Origin: CAVWZH01 sp963765285
GTDB lineage: Bacteria; Acidobacteriota; Terriglobia; Terriglobales; Acidobacteriaceae
Length of the DNA stretch: 64,000 nucleotides
Reading direction: 5' to 3'
Assembly: GCA_963765285.1 (NCBI GenBank)
Contig: CAVXVR010000003.1
Coordinates: 1,222,184 to 1,286,183, forward strand
The position numbers and the translations under genes are program-made. The number at the start of each line of letters is the position of its first letter. The first letter of the stretch is position 1. The notes under the pieces were generated by a model. That model was given only the letters and a program-made list of their open reading frames with translations. It had not been told where the DNA came from and made no database searches. Shown piece after piece: positions 1-8,924 of this stretch.

Positions 1-1
1 G

Positions 2-1102
2 GCGAGCTGCGCGATCACAATTTTCGCGCAAAGGGCTGGCGGCGCACTGGAATCGTTCCAGGAACGCCCTTTCACGATAAGACTGCTGACTGCAGCACGC
101 TCGTACGTTCTCTACATTCTCAAGGCATTGTGGCCTTCTGGATTCGCGCTTTTCTATCCTGATCCTTTTGATCCGACCCTGAACCAGCATGCCGGTAAGG
201 TCGAGTATTTTCTGGCTGTATTGGGTGTATTGGCGCTTGTCGGCGTGAGTGGGTTGGCATGGAAGCAACGCAATGTCCGGCCCTATCTCTTGACGGGATG
301 GCTTTGGTACGTCATCACTCTGACACCGGTCATCGGAGTAGTACAGGTGGGAGCCCAAGCGATGGCAGACCGTTATGCATACGTGCCACTGATCGGGATT
401 TTCGTTCTGGCGGTATGGGGCCTGAGCGAACTGGCTCAGCACCTGGGGTTCGTTCCGTCGGTACTCCCCGGACTGGCCGCGGCCACCCTGGCCGTAGCGT
501 GCATCCTCACGTTTCGCCAAACCGGCTACTGGCAAAACAGCTACGAACTCTGGCAACATACCCGCGACGTCACTGCCAATAATTTCATCGCTGACGACAA
601 AATTGCCATTCTGCTGTATCGCCAGAATAATCCGGCAGCGTTCGATTACTACCAACAGGCGGCTCGCATTGCGCCCTGGGATCCGGTCAGCAATGAGGCG
701 GTGGCCGCCATGGCCGCCAGTCAGGGGCGTATCGAGGACGCGGTGCGAGCCTACCAGGTGGTGATTCGCGGCAGCAAAGACCGGGAAGTGTTGGGGTTGG
801 TGCATTCCAATGTGGCTATTCTGTACACCACACTGGGAGACTATGCCAATGCCCAGGCACATGCCAGCGAGGCTATGCGCCTGGCGCCGCAAAGAGTGAA
901 TGAGGAAATTCGCGAGCTTTCTGCTGAGTTGACCACCAATCCAGACTCCTCCCGCTACACCAACCTTGCGATCCTCCTTGAGCAAGCGGGCCAGATTGAG
1001 GCGGCTCGAGCGGCTTGCCAGAAGGCGCTCGACCTGTCACCCGACTCGCCCGAGGCCCGGAAATTCATGGACCACCTGAACCGGGAATTATCTCGAGGCT
1101 GA
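2..1102 (+). CDS. TPR-containing membrane glycosyltransferase (protein O-mannosyltransferase/TMTC-like), 5' truncated
   Basis: The reading frame is open from base 2, so the N-terminal part lies outside the window; a TTG at 128 is internal, not a start. The first ~140 visible residues hold hydrophobic segments and the conserved stretch QAMADRYAYVPLIG, followed by a further membrane segment. This is the end of the polytopic part of TMTC/PMT-like proteins. The remaining ~180 residues are TPR helices, including a canonical final repeat rich in A, L and D. The family is thought to glycosylate proteins or handle lipid-linked sugars at the membrane; the substrate cannot be told. It converges on the pseudopilin-like gene. 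Confidence 0.7.
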   Translation, partial: ASCAITIFAQRAGGALESFQERPFTIRLLTAARSYVLYILKALWPSGFALFYPDPFDPTLNQHAGKVEYFLAVLGVLALVGVSGLAWKQRNVRPYLLTGWLWYVITLTPVIGVVQVGAQAMADRYAYVPLIGIFVLAVWGLSELAQHLGFVPSVLPGLAAATLAVACILTFRQTGYWQNSYELWQHTRDVTANNFIADDKIAILLYRQNNPAAFDYYQQAARIAPWDPVSNEAVAAMAASQGRIEDAVRAYQVVIRGSKDREVLGLVHSNVAILYTTLGDYANAQAHASEAMRLAPQRVNEEIRELSAELTTNPDSSRYTNLAILLEQAGQIEAARAACQKALDLSPDSPEARKFMDHLNRELSRG

Positions 1103-1139
1103 TTTTCGCAGTGCACGGAGCTTTCTCGGGGGAGGCCGG

Positions 1140-1856
1140 TCACTGCGTGTCGGGTTGCTGGGGCTGCAACGGTTTTACCGGGCGGGCCAGCGGTGTGGGC
1201 CCCTGGAGCGGAAATCCGGGATCGTGGGCTGGATCGTAGAAAAATAGCCAGTCTTTATAGTGGTTTTTCTTCTCGAACACGCGAATCGTCTGTTCCGAAC
1301 TTCGGCTTACCACCCCGACAACCACTCCCGTTCCTGCATCGTTTTCTGGTTCTGCAGGCGCCGAGTCGCCGGAGCCAGGGTCAGCACTTGCTGCGGCCTC
1401 CGCTTCTTGACCGGCCGGCTGAACCGTAGACACTCCCGACGGATGGGCAGGATCAGTGGAAGTCTGGTTCGAGCCTGCCGCGCCAGCCACCGGCGGGGGA
1501 GCAAAGCCACCGATGCCGAACGGCCGAAGATCTGTAATATGGAGCAACTTGAAGTCCTTGCCGCTGATCGGGTCCCGGTAGCGTCGGCGCAGGTAATGGA
1601 GCCCACCCGTGTTTTCGAGGTCCTCGATGCGCAGCGGGTAGCGCCCCACTTTCCGGGTATAGATACGGATCGCCCGCGAATACTGGGCTCCGCGATGAAT
1701 CAGTTCCTCTTCCCGGTCGCGCCGGATCTGAAAAGCAATACTCGGGGCTGCCGCAGCGGCGAAGATGGCCATCAGCGTGGCCACCAGCAGCAACGCCAAC
1801 AGCGCGTAGCCGCCTTGCTGGCGCCGGGTCTGAAAGCTGATTGCCGGAGTTCGCAT
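1140..1856 (-). CDS. Pseudopilin-like type II secretion/type IV pilus protein
   Basis: A 238-residue protein with a short basic N-terminus, a GG|YALLALLL prepilin-peptidase-like site near residue 16 and one ~20-residue hydrophobic helix, the class III signal architecture. The usual Glu at mature position 5 is absent, as in some minor pseudopilins. The middle (RKVGRYPLRIEDL, then YRDPISGKDF) matches GspG-like proteins of Acidobacteria; the C-terminal third is Ala/Pro/Ser-rich and low complexity. It begins 14 bases after the receptor gene stop and is probably co-transcribed with it. A role in assembly of a secretion pseudopilus is inferred from family only. Confidence 0.65.
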   Translation of the reverse strand: MRTPAISFQTRRQQGGYALLALLLVATLMAIFAAAAAPSIAFQIRRDREEELIHRGAQYSRAIRIYTRKVGRYPLRIEDLENTGGLHYLRRRYRDPISGKDFKLLHITDLRPFGIGGFAPPPVAGAAGSNQTSTDPAHPSGVSTVQPAGQEAEAAASADPGSGDSAPAEPENDAGTGVVVGVVSRSSEQTIRVFEKKNHYKDWLFFYDPAHDPGFPLQGPTPLARPVKPLQPQQPDTQ

Positions 1857-1870
1857 GTGGCTCGGGCCTC

Positions 1871-4800
1871 TTAAAAGCTGTACTTCAAGCCAAGTTGGAT
1901 CGTCCGGGGGCGATGCGCATCCAGGGGATGCAGAAATGAGCTTCCCCCCAGGCAGTCAATATTGACGATGGTGCCGCCGCCCAGGTCGGTGTACCCGCCC
2001 GCCGCAGAGTTGTTTGGGCCGCCGTAGCATGTGACCGTGTTGTGTCCGGTGTTCCCGAGCGCAGGGTTGAAGATCCTGAACTGGGTATGGTTGAAAACGT
2101 TGAACACCTCAAAGCGAAATTCCAACTTGCCCGACTCCTGAACTTTGAAATTCTTCAGCAGTGTAAAGTCGAAGTTCAAGCGGTGCGGATTGTTGAGGTA
2201 GTTGCGACCAGCGTCTCCAAAAGTGAGTCCGCGAGGCGCCGCAAAGGCTGCGGGATTCAGCAGCAGGGGTCCAACGCTGTTAGTGGCGCCAATTTGCGGC
2301 GAGACTGAGTGTGCGTTCCCGATCACATCCGGATACGATCCCACTCCCACACCGTTGGCGACGCCGCCGTTATCCGGCAGCGAGATTCCTACGTTGCTTC
2401 CACCGTTGATCACGCTGAACGGGGTTCCGGACGCAAATAGCGTGATACCGGAAATCTGCCAGCCGTCCAGCACTGTCCGCAAGACCCGCGAATCGCTGGC
2501 GGCAGGAAGCGGCGTGCCTTCTGCTGGTTCGGCTTCCCCCGAGCGGTCAATGAGCCACCGGTCAAAGTGTCCGCTCAGCTTCGGCAAATCATAAACGTAG
2601 CTGAAATTGAGCAGGTGACGCTCGTCAAAGTCAGAACTGGCATGGCTCGACTTGATATCGATCGTGTTAACTGAAAAGGCGGCGTTGGAGCGGTCAGACG
2701 AATCGTCGAGCGAGTGGCTATAAGTGTAGGAGACCCCGAGGGTCAACGGACCGGAAGCGCGCCGCAGCGTGGTCTGCAGCGCGTGATACTCCGAGTCCGC
2801 GATGTTTTGCAATGAGAGGACGCGCTGGAATCCCGGGGCGTAGGTACGCAGACTGTTGGGATTGGGGATGCCCGCGTTTACTCCATAGCAGGCCGCAGTC
2901 AGGTTCGTCCACGCCGGCTGAGCGGGAGTCACCACCAGCCCGCCGGAGCCGATACCGCCGATGGTATAGGCGTTGGGCGCGTCGTGACCAAAGCTGTTGC
3001 AGGTCAGAGTGGTGAGCGGCTGCCGTTCGCCGAACGGATTGCCGTTGAGAAATATGCCGCTGTTCTGCGCCTCCGTCAGCGGGGTCAACTGATTGGCCTG
3101 CAATTCTGCTGAGAGATGCGTGCCCTTACTGCCGACATAGGCGATGGTGGCGACGGAGTTTCGCGGCAGCTGGCGCTGTACGCTCAGACTCCACTGCTGC
3201 ACATACGGCCAGATTGTCTTGCTGGGGATAGAAGTGACGTCGAGCGGATACGCCACCTGGTCACCGCTGGGGTCCTGACCGATCGTGTTGTAGTGCAAGG
3301 GGAAAAAATTCGTCATGGTAAGCACCAGCGGCGAACTTCCCTCGAGCGAACCCGTGTTGGCTTCCTTCGCCGTCCCGTGCTCAAAGAAAACGCCGTAGCC
3401 GCCGCGAATCGAAGTCTTCCCATCGCCTTTGGGATCCCAGGCAAATCCCACCCGGGGCGCCGGATTAAAAGTGTGGCTGCTCATGCAACTATCCGGGATG
3501 CCGTTCTTGCCGCATTGCACCAGCCCGTTGGTTACGACGGGATCGAGATTGCTGCTCGGATTGTTGGGATCGATCGTAATGGGGCCGCCCTTCACTTTTT
3601 CCAGGTATCCCGCCTGAAACTGCCCCGACGCAATCTGAACCGTGGATGCCAGAGTCCGGCTGAATGCGCTCGGATCCCAGTTCCAGGCGTTGAGATTCTT
3701 TTCGTGATAGTTGCCGAAGAGGCTGATACGCAGACCCAGATTTACCGTGAGCCGGTGATTGACGCGCCAATCATCCTGCAAGTACGGCTCAACGACCCAA
3801 TAGTTGTTGTGATAGCGAAGCTGGGCACTGTCCTGCTGAAAACTCACGATGGGGTTCACCAGGCTGCCGGGCTGCTGGATCAGGAAATCCGCGAAAGCAT
3901 TCCCCGTGCTGACACCGTTGTTCTGGTTGCTGAAAGTGAGGATCCCCTGCTGGTCGCCTGTGGCAGCTCCAATGGCCCCATTGGTCTCATTCCGCTGGGC
4001 TTCCGTAACCTGAACCCCGAATTGAACGGTGTGGCCTTTCACCACTTTGCTGACATTGTCGGCAAGGGCATAGGTGGGATTGCTGTGCTCCCAGGGTGGA
4101 TACGAGGTATCCACAGTAAAACCACTGCCGCCATATTGAGCGTTCGTGCCCGCAACGACCAGACCGGGCAGCTTGCCGCCGAACCCATTGTTGAAAATCG
4201 AACTCATATCCAGTCCGGCAGGGCGCTGCAGATTTGCCCCCGGACCAGGCCTATCCTCCAGCGTGATGTGCGAGTTGGCGTAGCTGACCACAAACTCGTT
4301 GAGCAGTGAGGGTGAGATGGTATCGGTCAACCGCACTACCATGCTCGTACCCGGTCCAGACAGCCGGTTTTGCACTGTCGGAAAACTGTTTTGCACGTAT
4401 CCCCATAAGGGCGTGACCTCGGTGGTGTCCCACGAGTCATGAATGTAGCGAGCCGAAGCTCGCAGACCGGGCGTGAAGTTGTGGTCCAGCCGGAACAGTT
4501 CCTCGCGCCAATATGTGGGAGGCGAGACTACAGCGTCATAGCAGGGAGCGCGGGCGGCTCCCGTCACCGGGTCGAACGTACCCACCAGGCTCGAGTTGCA
4601 ACCAAAGGTCGAGTTAGGCGCTGGAATCAGACCGGACTGGAAGAGCAGGGCGCTGTTGGGATCAATCGGGACCTGATTGCCGGGAAAGGTCAATTGCGTC
4701 GATCCCGTGGAGCCGGAAGAGGGGCAATCGGGAAAGGACTGCCGCAGAAACGAGGCCTGTCCTCCGGGCGTCACGGCGGGACAGACATCGCTGAAATTGC

Positions 4801-6247
4801 CTGACCGCTCCTGCAAGGTCGGCACCGCCTGGTTGAAGTCGCCGCCCTCTTCCCCTCCGGGGCCTTGCGGAGACTTCTCCAGTCGCACCTCCTCAGACCA
4901 GAAAAAGAAAGTCTTGTCTTTCTTGGTGTTGAACACTCCCGGGATATAGAGCGGACCTCCGATCGTGCCGCCGAAGTCCTGCCGGCGGTAAAGCGGGGCC
5001 TTGGTCGTTTCGTCAAAGTAATTGCGCGCGTTGAAAAACTCGTTGCGCAAAAAGTCGTACAGCACGCCGTGGAATTGCGCGGTTCCTGTTTTTGTGGACA
5101 CCAACACCGTTCCCGAAGCGGTGCGGCCATACTGTGCGCCATAGTTCGAGGTCAACACCTTCACTTCCTGGATCGCGTCCAGGCTGGGGTAGACCATCAG
5201 CGTGCTCTCGCCGCCGTTCAGTCCGGCATTCAGCACGTCGCTGCCGTCGACATCGAAGTTGTTGTACTCGACGCGCCCGCCATTGACGCTGTATTTCACG
5301 CTGCCCTTGATTCCAACTTTGGCCTCGTCTTGCCCGGTCTGATTGCTCACACCCGGTGCCAGCGCAATGAGCTGGGTAAAGTTGCGCCCGTTCAGTCCGA
5401 TCTTTTCCACTTCCTTCTGGGTGATGGTGCCCTCGATGTGCGCGCTTTCGGTCTGGACTTGCGCCGCATTGGAGGCTTCCACACTGACTTCGGTCTTGGC
5501 GCTGGCAGGCAGCAACGCGGCATCGATCTCCAGAGACTGGTCCGTGGTCAGGGTTATATCCGCTTCGAAGTTAGCGAAACCGGCGACGGAAACGGTGAGT
5601 TTGTAGGCGCCGGGCTGCAATCCGTTGAGAACATATTGCCCGCGCACATTGCTCTTGGCTGTCGCCGAGCCGCCACTGCCGACGGCGGCTGCGGTGGCGT
5701 CCTGGATGACGGCGCCCGAGGAATCGGTAACAACGCCATACAGCGCCGCTTTACCTTTTTGTACCGTGACGCTGAAACCCTGAGGGGCGGCAACTGTGGT
5801 CTGCGGCGGCTGTGCTTCCGAGGATGGGGTCTGGGATGGTTGCGCCTGGGTTGGCCCGGCGCTCGTGCCTGCTTCGGGAGCAGGTACGGCAGAACTCTCA
5901 GCCGGTTGCGCAATCGGCGGCAGAGCGCGCAGCACGGCGTCGGCTTCCGCTACAGCATCAGGCTTGAGTGATATTTCGACCTCGAAGGTATCGAACCCGG
6001 GAGCCGTTACCTTGACCTTGTAACTCCCCGGAGCCAGACCCTCGAGTTTGAACTCGCCGCGGTCATTAGTGCTCACCGAGGGAGCTTCCGAAGCGCCTTC
6101 GACGATCACGGTGGCACGCGGCACCGGCCCGCCGGAGGGGACGATGACAACCCCGTGCAGTGACGCGGTCCCGCGCTGCGCGAGAACCGGCCTCCCCAAG
6201 CCGACGGTCAACACCATCAGTACAAAGAAAGATTGATAAAGTCTCAC
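1871..6247 (-). CDS. Oar-type TonB-dependent receptor with two carboxypeptidase-regulatory-like domains
   Basis: A 1458-residue outer-membrane protein. A signal peptide ends near VLAQ (residue ~24). Two CarboxypepD_reg-like beta-sandwich domains follow (about residues 27-108 and 165-245), each with the GxYxLxGLxPGxYxLxVxxxGF pattern, separated by a Pro/Gln/Ser linker. A plug region comes next (IGLNGRNFTQLIALAPG, then YGAQYGRTASGTVLVSTKTG), then a long beta-barrel ending in aromatic Phe (LGLKYSF), as expected for BAM insertion. The family is strongly expanded in Acidobacteria and is thought to import or bind large oligosaccharide or peptide ligands using TonB/ExbBD. A tonB/exb locus lies at 50.5-53.2 kb. 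Ligand unknown. Confidence 0.9.
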   Translation of the reverse strand: MRLYQSFFVLMVLTVGLGRPVLAQRGTASLHGVVIVPSGGPVPRATVIVEGASEAPSVSTNDRGEFKLEGLAPGSYKVKVTAPGFDTFEVEISLKPDAVAEADAVLRALPPIAQPAESSAVPAPEAGTSAGPTQAQPSQTPSSEAQPPQTTVAAPQGFSVTVQKGKAALYGVVTDSSGAVIQDATAAAVGSGGSATAKSNVRGQYVLNGLQPGAYKLTVSVAGFANFEADITLTTDQSLEIDAALLPASAKTEVSVEASNAAQVQTESAHIEGTITQKEVEKIGLNGRNFTQLIALAPGVSNQTGQDEAKVGIKGSVKYSVNGGRVEYNNFDVDGSDVLNAGLNGGESTLMVYPSLDAIQEVKVLTSNYGAQYGRTASGTVLVSTKTGTAQFHGVLYDFLRNEFFNARNYFDETTKAPLYRRQDFGGTIGGPLYIPGVFNTKKDKTFFFWSEEVRLEKSPQGPGGEEGGDFNQAVPTLQERSGNFSDVCPAVTPGGQASFLRQSFPDCPSSGSTGSTQLTFPGNQVPIDPNSALLFQSGLIPAPNSTFGCNSSLVGTFDPVTGAARAPCYDAVVSPPTYWREELFRLDHNFTPGLRASARYIHDSWDTTEVTPLWGYVQNSFPTVQNRLSGPGTSMVVRLTDTISPSLLNEFVVSYANSHITLEDRPGPGANLQRPAGLDMSSIFNNGFGGKLPGLVVAGTNAQYGGSGFTVDTSYPPWEHSNPTYALADNVSKVVKGHTVQFGVQVTEAQRNETNGAIGAATGDQQGILTFSNQNNGVSTGNAFADFLIQQPGSLVNPIVSFQQDSAQLRYHNNYWVVEPYLQDDWRVNHRLTVNLGLRISLFGNYHEKNLNAWNWDPSAFSRTLASTVQIASGQFQAGYLEKVKGGPITIDPNNPSSNLDPVVTNGLVQCGKNGIPDSCMSSHTFNPAPRVGFAWDPKGDGKTSIRGGYGVFFEHGTAKEANTGSLEGSSPLVLTMTNFFPLHYNTIGQDPSGDQVAYPLDVTSIPSKTIWPYVQQWSLSVQRQLPRNSVATIAYVGSKGTHLSAELQANQLTPLTEAQNSGIFLNGNPFGERQPLTTLTCNSFGHDAPNAYTIGGIGSGGLVVTPAQPAWTNLTAACYGVNAGIPNPNSLRTYAPGFQRVLSLQNIADSEYHALQTTLRRASGPLTLGVSYTYSHSLDDSSDRSNAAFSVNTIDIKSSHASSDFDERHLLNFSYVYDLPKLSGHFDRWLIDRSGEAEPAEGTPLPAASDSRVLRTVLDGWQISGITLFASGTPFSVINGGSNVGISLPDNGGVANGVGVGSYPDVIGNAHSVSPQIGATNSVGPLLLNPAAFAAPRGLTFGDAGRNYLNNPHRLNFDFTLLKNFKVQESGKLEFRFEVFNVFNHTQFRIFNPALGNTGHNTVTCYGGPNNSAAGGYTDLGGGTIVNIDCLGGSSFLHPLDAHRPRTIQLGLKYSF

Positions 6248-6635
6248 GAAATCGGTACCCGGAGCCGGCCGGCGGCCCTGACAGAGCAGTGTTATTTGGA
6301 CGATGGCGCGAGTAAAGAGGCCAAACTTACTCGGGGATTGTTACAGAGGAATGAAGGACAGGTTAATTTCCGGTGACAGGCGCGGCAGCACGCCTGCGCC
6401 CGGTCTTTTGATTTTGTCGCGAGAAATTAATTTGGCGTTCATCTTTCGTTGACCTTCCCTTAACAAGCTTCAGCGATACTTTCGCAGAAGTTATGTGCCT
6501 GAAGCTCCGTATCTGCTCCCAGATTATCTACCGTCAGTTTGCGAAGTTGTTGGCATAGGTTCGCGTACGCCCGGCGGGCCCTGCTGAAACTCTAACTGAG
6601 TTCAATTTTCCGACTTATCTAAGGAGAAATTCGAA
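6248..6635. other. Intergenic region between divergent secreted-protein genes
   Basis: About 390 bases without a convincing gene separate the Oar receptor (minus) from the PstS-like protein (plus), so both promoters must lie here. It is more AT-rich than its surroundings around 6410-6480. The only clear signal is a strong ribosome-binding site, AAGGAGAAA, about 10 bases before the ATG at 6636. No sigma-70 hexamer pair stood out, and a TGGCAT/GC pair near 6551 does not have sigma-54 spacing. Confidence 0.5.
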
Positions 6636-8828
6636 ATGACAAAGAAAATCCTGGCAGCTATGGCCTTTGCCGGCTTGCTGCTGGTCGCTCCCAGTGTCTT
6701 TGCCACACCCTGTACCGCTGGCGCAACCTTGCAGTTTGTGGGTGTCGGCTCTTCCGCCCAGCAAAATACTCTGGCCTACGCTGCCAGCGACGCCCTCGGC
6801 GTCGGCTTCCACCTCTTCTCCGTGACCGGCAAGGACACCAACAGCAACAACACCACTCTCGTCCACGACTCGCGCCCCGGCGTCAACAGGGACGACAGCG
6901 CAACGACTTGGATCATGTGGGACGGCGGGACCACCTGCAACGTCTATGCATACTTCACGGAAGATTCCGCGGTAGGCGTGAAGGACTTTCTGGCCTACAG
7001 CAAGATCACGGTAGGCGGAAAAGCGTACTCGGTCCAGGCAGCTTATGGCGTACTGAATGCGGATGTGGAGGACAGCAACTTCTCCGGCACTGAGTGCAAC
7101 ACGGCTGGATTTACCTGCGCGACCGGTAAAGTCGGCGGCTTGCCTGACACCGACACCCAGGTCCCCGGTTCGGTGTTCCTGGCTCTTGCAGGCAGCGGCT
7201 CCATCCCGGCCAACCAGCCCCCCAATGCGCCAAAGCCTCATTGTGGCGTAAACCCCAATAAGACTCCCAGCGGCGTGTATTGCTACTTCAATGCCGCCGG
7301 AACCGACATTCGGCCCGAAGATGCGCTTTACGCGACCACGCGCGCACTAACCAACAAGAACGCCGCGCTCACCGGCCTTGGCTATAACAACGCCACCTGC
7401 GGCGGAGATAGCCTCAACCCCGGGAAAATTGGCTGCGGGATTTTTGACTCGTTCGGCCAAGGCAAGACGTTTAACGTTCTCAGCTTCAAGTTGTCCGGGA
7501 CCGACCCGATCGGCACCGGCACCATTCCCGCATGGACTGCGTTCAACGTTGGAGCTGCGCCCCAACTCGTGATCGTCAACCATGGGGACACCACGGCAGG
7601 GCAAGGCTTTGGCGATACCGGCGTGAGCCCCTACACGTTCCACGACATCAATCGGCAGGTTTTGGCTGAAGTATTCCAGGGCCGGCTGCACTGCACCACT
7701 GATCTGCTGACCACCGGAACCGGTGTCGGCAAACCAATTCAGGCTGTAGTTCGCGAACCCCTTTCCGGAACCTATAACACCTTCGAGTTCACGGGGGTGC
7801 GGGTTCTCTATGGCAGCGGCAATCCCTTCACCAGCGCCCCTACCACTACAGCGGCCAAGAGCAACGCGGACAGCAGCCAAGAGGAAGGCAATGACCCCAC
7901 GATTGGTCACGGCCTGTCCGGCTGCCCAGCCAATGGGAGCACGGTGCCCACCGCGAGTTGCGGTGACCCGCTTTACCAGCTGACTGGCAGCAACAACACG
8001 GGCGGCTGCGGCCAGGGCGTGAAGCTGCGCTCGATCGGCAGCGGCGAGGAAGTCGCGGCTACGGTCAACACTTACGGTGGAATCACCGACGGCATCGGCT
8101 ACACGTTCTGGAGCTTCGGCAACCTGTCGCCCTTGGCGACCGGCTGCGGCAGCAGCACCAACCAGAACACCTATAACGGTGCCTGCAACTTCATCGGCCA
8201 CTACCTCACGGTGGATGGAATTGATCCGCTGTACGCCACCCCCGGCGGAGCCAATGACAGCCCGGCCAACCCGGCCGGCGCCTATAACCCGCCACAGTGC
8301 AACTTCAAGGGACTGCCTTGCCTTGCGCTTCCATTCACGCACGTCAAAGACGGAACCTACCCGCTGTGGTCGGTGCTCCGCATCATGTCGTTCGCCAACG
8401 TCGGCAGCGGCAATGCAGCAACCTTGTTGACTCCTCCGGCAGTCATTAACATGATCGCCTTTGATCAGCAGGAAGTGGCGAACTCGTCCCGCAGAACGGG
8501 CGACTTCGTTCCCTTCCTGACTAACCTGGCCAACTCTGGGACGCTTGCGGCTCCGAGCTGGACCGGCGACCTGAATCTGTTTGTCTTCCGTTCGCACTAC
8601 AAGGCGGCGGGGGATCCGAACAGTCCGCTCAACGGCCACAAGTCCTGCATCACTAGTGGCGTTGCAGACTTCACCAGCGTTGCGCTCGGCGGCGGTACCA
8701 GCACCAGCCCGGCCTGCCTGGTGGATAAAGGCAACGACATGGGCGGCGCGGTGCTCACCGTACAGTCCGATGTCGATTGGAACATCGACGCTGGCTCACC
8801 GGCAGAGCAATACAACCTGCGCCAGTAA
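6636..8828 (+). CDS. Secreted PstS-like substrate-binding-domain protein
   Basis: A 730-residue protein with a classical signal peptide (MTKKILAAMAFAGLLLVAPS..., cleavage after VFA near residue 23). The centre resembles phosphate-binding PstS/DING proteins: INRQVLAEVFQGRLH matches the helix before the ligand loop, and IQAVVREPLSGTYNTFEF matches the PstS RSxGSGTxxxF phosphate-binding segment. It is far longer than PstS (about 330-350 residues), is Cys/Gly/Asn-rich, and has no pst transporter genes beside it. A periplasmic or extracellular binding role is inferred; ligand unknown. Strong RBS upstream and a strong terminator just downstream indicate a monocistronic, well expressed gene. Confidence 0.6.
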   Translation: MTKKILAAMAFAGLLLVAPSVFATPCTAGATLQFVGVGSSAQQNTLAYAASDALGVGFHLFSVTGKDTNSNNTTLVHDSRPGVNRDDSATTWIMWDGGTTCNVYAYFTEDSAVGVKDFLAYSKITVGGKAYSVQAAYGVLNADVEDSNFSGTECNTAGFTCATGKVGGLPDTDTQVPGSVFLALAGSGSIPANQPPNAPKPHCGVNPNKTPSGVYCYFNAAGTDIRPEDALYATTRALTNKNAALTGLGYNNATCGGDSLNPGKIGCGIFDSFGQGKTFNVLSFKLSGTDPIGTGTIPAWTAFNVGAAPQLVIVNHGDTTAGQGFGDTGVSPYTFHDINRQVLAEVFQGRLHCTTDLLTTGTGVGKPIQAVVREPLSGTYNTFEFTGVRVLYGSGNPFTSAPTTTAAKSNADSSQEEGNDPTIGHGLSGCPANGSTVPTASCGDPLYQLTGSNNTGGCGQGVKLRSIGSGEEVAATVNTYGGITDGIGYTFWSFGNLSPLATGCGSSTNQNTYNGACNFIGHYLTVDGIDPLYATPGGANDSPANPAGAYNPPQCNFKGLPCLALPFTHVKDGTYPLWSVLRIMSFANVGSGNAATLLTPPAVINMIAFDQQEVANSSRRTGDFVPFLTNLANSGTLAAPSWTGDLNLFVFRSHYKAAGDPNSPLNGHKSCITSGVADFTSVALGGGTSTSPACLVDKGNDMGGAVLTVQSDVDWNIDAGSPAEQYNLRQ

Positions 8829-8850
8829 GAACTGGAGCTAACCTCGGCGG

Positions 8851-8896
8851 GGAAGAAGGAAGGGGCAAAACCCCTTCCTTCCCCGGCCGTTTTTTT
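8851..8896 (+). terminator. Rho-independent terminator of the PstS-like gene
   Basis: A perfect 11-bp stem GAAGGAAGGGG (8855-8865) / CCCCTTCCTTC (8871-8881) with loop CAAAA, followed after GGCCG by a run of seven T (8890-8896). It lies 22 bases after the stop codon of the PstS-like gene and before the next start at 8925. Confidence 0.9.
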
Positions 8897-8924
8897 ATAG
8901 AATTCCCGGCCCTGAGAGGACTTC

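Noticed and set aside
4865..5971. 368-residue frame opposite the Oar-type receptor
   Set aside because: Antisense shadow of a clearly conserved receptor; no domain or start signal.
6550..6565. Possible sigma-54 promoter TGGCATAGGTTCGC
   Set aside because: GG to GC spacing is one base short of the GG-N10-GC rule and the TTGC half is poor.
7347..8639. 430-residue antisense reading frame opposite the PstS-like gene
   Set aside because: Composition is that of a high-GC shadow frame (Arg/Ala/Gly/Val), with no recognisable domain; the plus-strand gene has a signal peptide, RBS and terminator.
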